A stretch of DNA of 64,000 nt. Origin: Odontesthes bonariensis. Its lineage: Eukaryota; Chordata; Actinopteri; Atheriniformes; Atherinopsidae. Both the position numbers and the translations under genes were made by a program. Under the pieces are notes generated by a model that searched no databases, was not told the DNA's origin, and saw only the letters and a program-made list of their open reading frames with translations. Positions 57,401 through 64,000 of the stretch are shown here, piece after piece (the first letter of the stretch is position 1; each line of letters opens with the position of its first letter). The stretch lies in assembly GCF_027942865.1 (NCBI RefSeq), contig NC_134527.1, positions 6,426,976 through 6,490,975 of the forward strand, read 5' to 3'.

Positions 57401-60400
57401 ATATGCACAGCTAAACAGAACTGTTTTCAACCTGGATTTGAACATAGTCAGAGTTGAGGCCTGTCTCACATGTTCTGGGAGGCTGTTCCAGATGTTAGGA
57501 GCATCAAACTGAAACGCAGCCTCAGCTTGTTTCGTCCTGACTCTGGGCCCCAGCAGGAGACCCCTCCCTGAGGTTCTCAGAGCCCGAGTTGGTTCATATG
57601 GCTCTTACATGTCAGAGATGCACGAGCAGAGCTGTTTTAAAGTCTATTCTCTGAGCGACAGGAAGCCAGTGCAGAGACCTGAGCACTGGACTAATATGGT
57701 CGTATTTCCTGGTTCTAGTCAGGACTCGAGCAGCAGCGTTCTGGATGTACTGCAGCTGTCTTACAGCCCGTTTAGAGCCCAGTGAGCAGGCCGTTACAGC
57801 AGTCTAACCTGCTGGAGACAAACGCATGGAAATCATTCAGCAGCTTGTAGAAACACCTTTTAAGCAAGACATTTTCTGTTGTGCTGTTCACGTATCCAAA
57901 CAGAGCTCATTGCACAACCATTTTATACAAAGTGTTTAACAGTGGAAACTTGACCTCCAAAAACATATTTGGAAAACAAGAATCCACCCAACATTGAGGA
58001 GTGGCTGGTGTTGTGTTGAGTCGGCTTTGAATCAGAGACGCCAGCCTATCAAGGTTTGAGTTTCTTCCAGAAATATAATCATACATGAGCGTAAACGTCT
58101 TCTTACCTCACTTTTGTTGACATGTTAGGAAAATGTGACCCTTCATCCTGTGTCCACATCATGCGTTCATGTGTAACCCTGAAGGCTGCGATAAAGCTGA
58201 CCTTATCAGCACGCCTGACTGCAGCTGTCAGGGAGTCACCTGAGGATGTTTTTAACTGTTTGAGCTGGGGACATTGTGTTACCTAAGCAGGAACAAACAT
58301 CAATGCAACACTGCTTCTACCACCTTTAGAGCAATACATGTGTCAGGGCGCTCAAAGTTAACTAAGAAAATGTTTCTTTACACATTCCCCTAAGTCGCGG
58401 ACCACCAAACTCCTTTCATAAGAAAGGTCAGAGTACAGGAGCAGCTGGACTTTACTGTGAGTAACGGACTGGTCAAACATTGAACTCAAGATGACATTTT
58501 TAAGCATTAGATCACTAGGAGGGAAAGTATTAGAGCCGCACGTTGCTTTTTCATCATGTTTTTACTGAAGTTGTGTGACTTCTTTGGCTCAGCTTGTAAA
58601 ATGTCAGAAAATAAAGACACAAAATAATTGGAAAGTTTCCCCAATCAGCAAATATCCAATCACACGGTTGGTTCAATCATTTTGTTTACCACTCATGGGT
58701 CAAAGGACTTTCCAAAAGTGTTCCAATTGTCTGTCATAACTGCCATAACAGAACTGTAAGAACTTATCTGTCCTTTATCACACCGATACCACGAGGGTAA
58801 AAGGAAAACTTCGTGCTCAAGGTTTGTCATGTATGTTTTCCAGGCAGTTTATTAACTGGTAACCGAGCACACACTCAGAGGTTATCTATAGATCTACTCG
58901 AGCGGAATGGTGCTGGTGCATTGGTCTTTCATGTGATCTTCAGTCACACGGAGGAGTTTTCAGTGCATGAAGGTGTCGGGAGGTTTGTGAGTTTGCTGAT
59001 GTAAAAGGCCTCTGGTTTGTCTGCTGTGACTCCGCAGTCCTCCGCGGCCCCACTCTCCCCAGGAGGAGGGACAGATCATCTTCGATGTGGACGTGACCGG
59101 CAGAGGAGACAGCCAAGTAAGCGCTCGCGTGCCTCCGCAGCTTTTCCATCACTCCGTTGCCACGGCAACCTCAACCGCTGGCCTCCCCGAGGTGCTGTGT
59201 GTGAACAACTGCCGCCTGCCTGTTGTTTCTATGGAGATGGCTTCCTCACTGAGAGTAGATTTTTCTTATTTTTTTCCGCTTTGCACGGCTTGCTCACCAT
59301 TACCGTTCCCTCTCTTACAGGACAGCGGATTGTTTGTTTTCTTTTTTCTTTCTGTCTTTCTTTTTGTTGATGTTGCCAGGAAGTGATTTTTAGAGCGAGC
59401 CTCTGTCTGTTGCGCATGCTTATACAAGTATTGAGGGCATGTCCCGTTAGTCCTGACAAAATGTGCTTCATAGGGCAAGTCTGCAGGGTCAGGCTGTTAA
59501 ATAACTCGTTTTGTTCCTCCAGTCTGAAGACGACGCGTTGGACAAGGAGAGGGACATGGACATCCTGATGAAGGACGCAGATTGGGTCGCCGACTGGTCC
59601 AGTCGACCGGAAAACATTCCCCCCAAGTACGTCTCGGTTATGTAAACATCAGCCTTCCGTCTCCATGGCAACTGAACACACTCGGCTGCTTGTCGGTGCA
59701 GAAAGAGGCGTTTGTGATTGTGGTGATAAAAGTGTTTGGACGCACAAAAATGAAGCCTGCTGCGATGAAATTTCTATGCGTACGGAAACAGTCAAAGGTT
59801 TAGTCCTCTGCTGTGGGAGTCTTATGTGAAGAGGTGCATAAAACTGACATGACAAAAAAGGGCGTTCCCACCTGGATTACAACTGTAATGAACACGCAGA
59901 CGTACATAATGATCCTAACAACTCGTGTCAATTTTCTGACTGTAACTTTAACTTAAATCTGTCTCATTTTTCTTATCTTTTAATACATTTTAATAGACTT
60001 TAACCCTCCTGTTGTCCTGCGGGTCAAAAGTGAGCCACTACCATGTTTAGCTGTAGAAAAAAATACCTTAAACTATCTTTTCCCAACTTGAAATTTTATG
60101 ACTTTTCCTAAAGGGACCCCATCATTAGAAAAAGTCATTCTTTATTTTTGTTTATGTTTCCATGTGGGCTGGACACCACTAGGGTACAAAGATTGTCTTA
60201 TGGGTCATTTTTGACCCGTGAATTATAAAAACATTTAAACACCAGAAAAAAGTTCACTGTTTTTCAGTCGGTGTGACGAAGAAAAGGAGCAGACTGCGAG
60301 GCGTTGGGATGCATGTTTACTTCGGATACGTGTCCGGTGGCATCTGAAGTGAGTGTGGTTCATTTTCTGTCTTGCAGGGAATTTCATTTCCGTCACCCTC

Positions 60401-62407
60401 GACGCTCGGTAACGCTCAGCATGAGGAAGACCGGGGCCATGAAGAAAGGAGGCATCTTCTCTGCCGAGTTTCTCAAAGTCTTCATCCCCTCGCTGGTGCT
60501 GTCGCACATTGTCGCTCTGGGGCTGGGGTAAGACTCAAAACGCCACAAATCCCGTTTCCACTTGCAGCGTCGGTGTGTGTACAACACTGACAGTAGCGAC
60601 GTTTGAAGGATTCTTTGACCATGGTGGATTTTTATTTTTTTCCAGGCTTATATTGATGGAAATGAACGTGTTTGAGGTCAAAGAATTTTTTATTTTAAAT
60701 GTCGTTTTTAAAAAAAATCTATGTGGAGTTGTTCAGCTCAAGTGGCTCAGGTAGGGGAGAAGACATTTTAGGAGTTATTATAATTTTCAGCGAAGAAGAA
60801 TCGCAACAAATGAGACGCAGACATTAGTGTTGGCGCTCCAGACCTCAATACTAGGGATGCACCGATCTGAGGTTTAGTACCATTGTGTGGAAAAGACTGG
60901 GATCATTCTTTAGTGCAACATCAGACTTGACTTAAATGTTTCTTTCCTATTTTTAAAAAAAAACAAATAAACAGATATAAATGTACTGAATTACTTATTT
61001 ATGTAATAATTGTGCACCAGTAAAACAATCTTAACCATAAAAATATAACAAGTGTAACTGGTTCAGTCAGTGCAATTAGGGATTCAAAATCCAATGTAAA
61101 ACTAAATAAATATTAAATAATAAAGGAGCTCGATAAGCCTGTGACTAACTGGATTAGACATGGCCTCGGATGTGCGTAAGTGAATTAGCTGCTGCGTTAG
61201 TTTGTCTTCTTTTCTGTTTTAGCGGCAGATTGAGCGCTGTGCTGCTGCCACCTACTGTTCACTTGGCTGTAACTGCAGTCTGTGGCTCCCACCAAATACA
61301 AGGAAATGATTGCTTTGAGGTCTGTCTCGCAAAAGACGTATTTAACCTGATACAGAGTCCTGAATTAAGTGTCAAAGGGGAAAAACAACATTTTGGTGAC
61401 AAATAAAACAAAAGCCAGAAATTTTACGTCTCATCCATAGACAGAGAAATGGAAGCTCCAAATGGCCATTTGTTACTTTATGGAGTCATTGTGCCAAAAT
61501 TTTGGAGATGGTTCTATCAGTGTGCATGCACATGTGCTTGACAGTAAAGAGGGGGTTGCAGCTTTTCCGTAGGAGACCAAATAGCCAGTGAGTGGATGAT
61601 TAGTACATCATTAGATTTAGTGTCTCTTGTGTCAATGTGGTCCAACTACGACATCTGTAGGTTGGTTTTTAAAAATAAATTTATTGTACTTAAAGTAACA
61701 ATCTGCTATTTTTACTTAAGTCAAAATAATCTTTTTTTTTGTTGTTGTTTTAAGCTAAGATTTCATAGAGAAAGTGACCTCTCCACTCAGTAAAGTTACA
61801 AACACAAAACAACTAGTAGCTGTGAAAGCACGTTTTAATTCATCACAGGTTGCTTTGAGTAGATAAATTATATTTAGCGCTTTCAGTCCTAAAACAAAAT
61901 GAAGAGCCGGTTTATGCTGTTGATGCAGCTGAATATCACCGCCTGGTTTGGGGCCAAGCCGCTGTGATTGCGTAGTTTGTCCAGCAGAGGGAGCCGTACG
62001 CCACAGGCAGGAGTCAGCTGTGTCTGTTGGTCTCTGCTGAGCAGCTGCTGCACACCTGCTGCCTCAGATCTGGCTCTGACACTCCCAGCAGTGCCGGCTT
62101 TGTGATAACACATGGGCTCCTCAGTCAGTGCAGCAGTCATGTTCAACACCACGAGGCATGAAACGAGTCATTTAAGCTAACCGTCACATCCCCGCTGGAT
62201 GTCCTGGGCTTTGATATGTTGTAAAATAAATCCTTTTCTCTCTTTCTGTTTAGAATAAAAAGCATTTGTTTGTTTTTTCTTCTGTGGACGTATCCTTTCA
62301 TATCTGTTTGATTGAATCATTTGCAAACCTCCTTCTTCTCTGTTTCCCCTCCTCTCAGGGTCTACATCGGAAAGAGGTTGACCACGCCACCCGCCAGCTC
62401 CTTCTGA
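51402..62407 (+). CDS. bnip3l: BNIP3-like mitophagy receptor (NIX), complete
   Basis: NIX is a tail-anchored protein of the outer mitochondrial membrane that recruits LC3/GABARAP for mitophagy, for example during red-cell maturation and hypoxia. Exons: 51402-51456, 56882-57095, 59038-59116, 59523-59626, 60378-60527 and 62359-62407 (TGA). They join in frame to 216 residues; human BNIP3L has 219. Residues 19-24, GSWVEL, are the LC3-interacting motif (W21 to L24). [19 protein letters not shown] and ILLDAQHES follow. [18 protein letters not shown] (ending at residue 158) includes the SRPE motif. The membrane anchor spans about residues 184-204 ([18 protein letters not shown]...) with the S193-H194 pair and G201-VYI-G205. 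The sequence is nearer BNIP3L than BNIP3 ([18 protein letters not shown]). Intron 1 (5.4 kb) hosts a large hairpin element. Confidence 0.95.
51457..54660 (+). other. bnip3l: bnip3l intron 1, 5' part
   Basis: A (TA)n tract lies at about 51578-51596 and a poly-T run at about 52040-52056. Otherwise unique-looking intron sequence; no exon, RNA gene or transposon recognised. Confidence 0.45.
54660..54900 (+). repeat. Degenerate copy of a common fish SINE-like repeat
   Basis: Contains the ordered motifs GGTTTGAATGTTGC, GGGTTCTCTCCGGGTACTCC, CCTCCCACAGTCCAAAAACA, TGTGATGGACTGGCGACCTG and CTTGCCCGATGGCAACTG. These are the signature of a widespread teleost interspersed repeat that I recognise from memory. 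The head is weak and some internal segments are missing. Confidence 0.6.
55200..55322 (+). mobile_element. LINE 3'-end fragment (L2-like)
   Basis: TTGAATTTCCCCCATTGGGG, then ATGAATAAAGTA and a TTCTTCTTC microsatellite-like tail, the usual end of fish L2-type LINEs. The TTAA foldback at 55323 is inserted directly after or within the tail. Confidence 0.6.
55323..56250. mobile_element. Near-perfect 928-bp hairpin element with TTAA flanks
   Basis: Two 458-bp arms (55323-55780 and 55793-56250, including the TTAA flanks) are exact reverse complements except for three mismatches, around a 12-nt loop (55781-55792). Both ends are TTAA followed by AGGGGAACTCCGG. It contains no coding sequence: the same short peptide can be read from both arms, which is only a symmetry effect. 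The termini resemble the nested foldback in ppp2r2a intron 7. It lies in bnip3l intron 1 and would be transcribed as one long self-complementary RNA. Confidence 0.93.
57255..57835 (-). mobile_element. L2-like LINE C-terminal fragment, antisense
   Basis: In bnip3l intron 2. The minus strand encodes [20 protein letters not shown] and then [20 protein letters not shown], the C-terminal domain of L2-like LINE proteins (compare HWLPVKFRIEF in the LINE at 32548-34860). It is then interrupted by stops. The 3' end near 57255 has TTTATTTGTAGAGCAC and AAGTGCTTTACA motifs. Confidence 0.7.
57836..59037 (+). other. bnip3l: bnip3l intron 2, 3' part
   Basis: Unique-looking intron sequence up to the acceptor at 59036-59037; nothing recognised. 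Confidence 0.45.
60000..60240 (+). mobile_element. Partial TTAA-target MITE (piggyBac-like left end)
   Basis: In bnip3l intron 4. Starts TTAACCCTCCTGTTGTCCTG followed by CGGGTCAAAA, and later has GGGTCATTTTTGACCCGTGA. These are the features of a widespread fish MITE with TTAACCCTCC ends. The right terminus (GGAGGGTTAA) is missing, so the copy is truncated. Confidence 0.55.
60853..62358 (+). other. bnip3l: bnip3l intron 5 with a possible hAT-like terminus
   Basis: At about 60853 CTAGGGATGCACCGATC is a known type of hAT left end in fish, but no matching right end (GATCGGTGCATCCC) was found downstream. The rest is AT-rich intron without recognised features up to the acceptor at 62357-62358. Confidence 0.4.
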
Positions 62408-64000
62408 ACCTGAATCTGAAGAAAAGTGCCTGACGAGTGGCCACGAGCTGTTGGAGAAAGTTTAGCTGTCGCGAGAGGAATGCCCGCCTCCCCTCCCTCC
62501 ATCCCGCCTGCCCTCGCTTCCCCTTCTCCGCCCTGAGATATGACATGTTCTCAGGAGAAACGCATCTGCCTCTTCCCGCCCTCTCCCCTCCTTCCTCTCG
62601 CTGTTTTTTTTCTTGATCGGCTGTTCTGATTGTCTGTAGATATCCCCGGCGTCTCCACTCCATGACTCCCTCACTCATTCGTACGAGCTTTTCAACAATG
62701 AGTAAGGTCATATCTCCTTTCCCCAACAATTGGGTTTAAAAGCCTACGATGGGTGGGTTTACAGGCAGGGTCGCAGCATTAAACCAAACTCCTCTACTGC
62801 ATGTCTTTTTTTTTTTTTTGTTTGGTGCCCTCTGATCATGTGACGGTAGAGGAGGACTGACCACAGATTGTGCCGCCTGCACCAGTAGCCCGCACTCGAT
62901 CTCGTTAGGGTTCGACCAAATTCAGTCGACTGCGCACACTGAAGATGTGATCATGCCTTTTTTTTTTCCTTAAAATAGCCATTTTGTTTCCGTTTCTTTA
63001 AGAAAAATCTTCTTCTTTTTATTTTTTATTTAATTTAGATTCAGTGGTCGTTTATTAGGAAGATTTTACAATTGAAGGAGTTACCACAGTGGCCAACACA
63101 AACTATAAGAGCCCTCTGCTTCCGTATGCCACCAGAGATTCATGTGTCCATTTGATTTTCACCGTTTCTGTGGCGAAAAGCAGAGAAAGCCGTGCGTCCG
63201 AACGCACACGGTGTGTTGCGTGTTTCGACAATAACTGGAAAACAGGGTGTACGGGAGATGCGAGTCGTCTGCGGGCAGGTTCTGTGCACAGTAACACGTG
63301 CACAGATCTAACAGATCTGGCTCTTGGGACCGTGTGCTCCAGGGAAAGTTTCTGTTGGCCGTCCGGACTGCTTCTGTGTCCACGCTGAGCCTCTTGTGAG
63401 CGTCCTGGTTTGTCTGCAGCTTAATCAACCTTCACACGGGGCTGGGTGCTACATCCGTTAGTCGTTTGTTTTGCAAAGTATCGAGGGATTTTTGTTTTAA
63501 AAAGTCAAAGGTATGTCATGAAGAAACGGAAGGCAAATTTTTTTCTTTTTATAGAAGTTTATTTATTTTTATTTTTTTTCAAGATATGAAACTGCCACTA
63601 TTTTGGACAAAGCATCCAACACAGCCAGTCCTGGATCCTCCAACACGTTGCCAAAAAATGCCAAGAAAAGGAGCAGAAATAGTTGCATGAAGCTGCAGAT
63701 GAAGGGATGCTTCTTCAGTCTGACTGGACAGGCAGAGCGGTGACACTCACTTCTGTGTGACGCTGCTAAAGCGCAGCAGCTTCTCGTCGACTGGGGGGGG
63801 GTTTGGAGAAGCTTGTCTGCCATGTCCACTGCAAAGCTTGATGTTAAACTTCAGCTTCCGTGAGGCAGACCGATCCGTTTTTGTCTGAACAAGACCAGGG
63901 TCGGCAGAGTTTGCTCACATCCTTTTGTGTGGCGTAGAGTGGTTCCATGCAGAGGTGAAATGATTCCTAGAGATCTTGCGTGCTGTGAGATCTAAACTTG
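62408..64000 (+). other. bnip3l: bnip3l 3' UTR, running to the window edge
   Basis: Non-coding sequence after the TGA. It is C/T-rich at first (62470-62620) and T-rich later. I saw no convincing AATAAA, so the UTR probably continues beyond 64000. No other gene was recognised in this stretch. Confidence 0.5.

Overview
The window looks like nuclear DNA of a teleost (ray-finned) fish. It carries split vertebrate genes with GT-AG introns. The intergenic and intronic DNA is dense in repeats typical of fish genomes: L2/CR1-like LINEs, Tc1-like transposons, short hAT elements, a tRNA-derived SINE and TTAA-target elements. No bacterial, phage or organellar signature was seen. The species cannot be named from the sequence alone.

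Layout. (1) 1-7565: the last two coding exons and the 3' UTR of stomatin (stom, + strand), preceded by about 5.3 kb of repeat-rich intron. (2) 7566-27400: a complete gelsolin gene (gsn, - strand). It has 15 coding exons that join in frame to a 730-residue cytoplasmic-type protein, plus one inferred non-coding first exon. stom and gsn are tail to tail, as I recall for human 9q33. Its introns hold Tc1 relics, LINE tails and a 22/23-bp minisatellite of about 28 units. (3) 27400-37490: a roughly 10-kb intergenic stretch of mobile DNA, including a 2.3-kb L2-like LINE with reverse transcriptase (RT) motifs, a second LINE fragment, a Tc1 relic and a short hAT element with a perfect 8-bp target duplication. 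(4) 37490-50700: a complete ppp2r2a-type gene for the PP2A B55 regulatory subunit (+ strand; 10 exons, 445 residues). (5) 50700-64000: a complete bnip3l (NIX) coding region (+ strand; 6 exons, 216 residues), whose 3' UTR runs to or past the window edge. ppp2r2a and bnip3l lie head to tail, as in human 8p21.

The genes do not form one pathway. stom encodes a membrane scaffold, gsn a Ca2+/PIP2-regulated actin-severing protein, ppp2r2a a phosphatase targeting subunit and bnip3l a mitochondrial outer-membrane mitophagy receptor.

The most unusual structures are three long inverted repeats flanked by TTAA within about 10.4 kb (45816-56250). All lie in introns of ppp2r2a or bnip3l. One has 458-bp arms with only three mismatches around a 12-nt loop. 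Another sits inside a hAT element that still has its own 8-bp target duplication. The most notable coding observation is that the caspase-3 site of mammalian gelsolin (DQTD/G) reads DQTE/G here, at residue 352.
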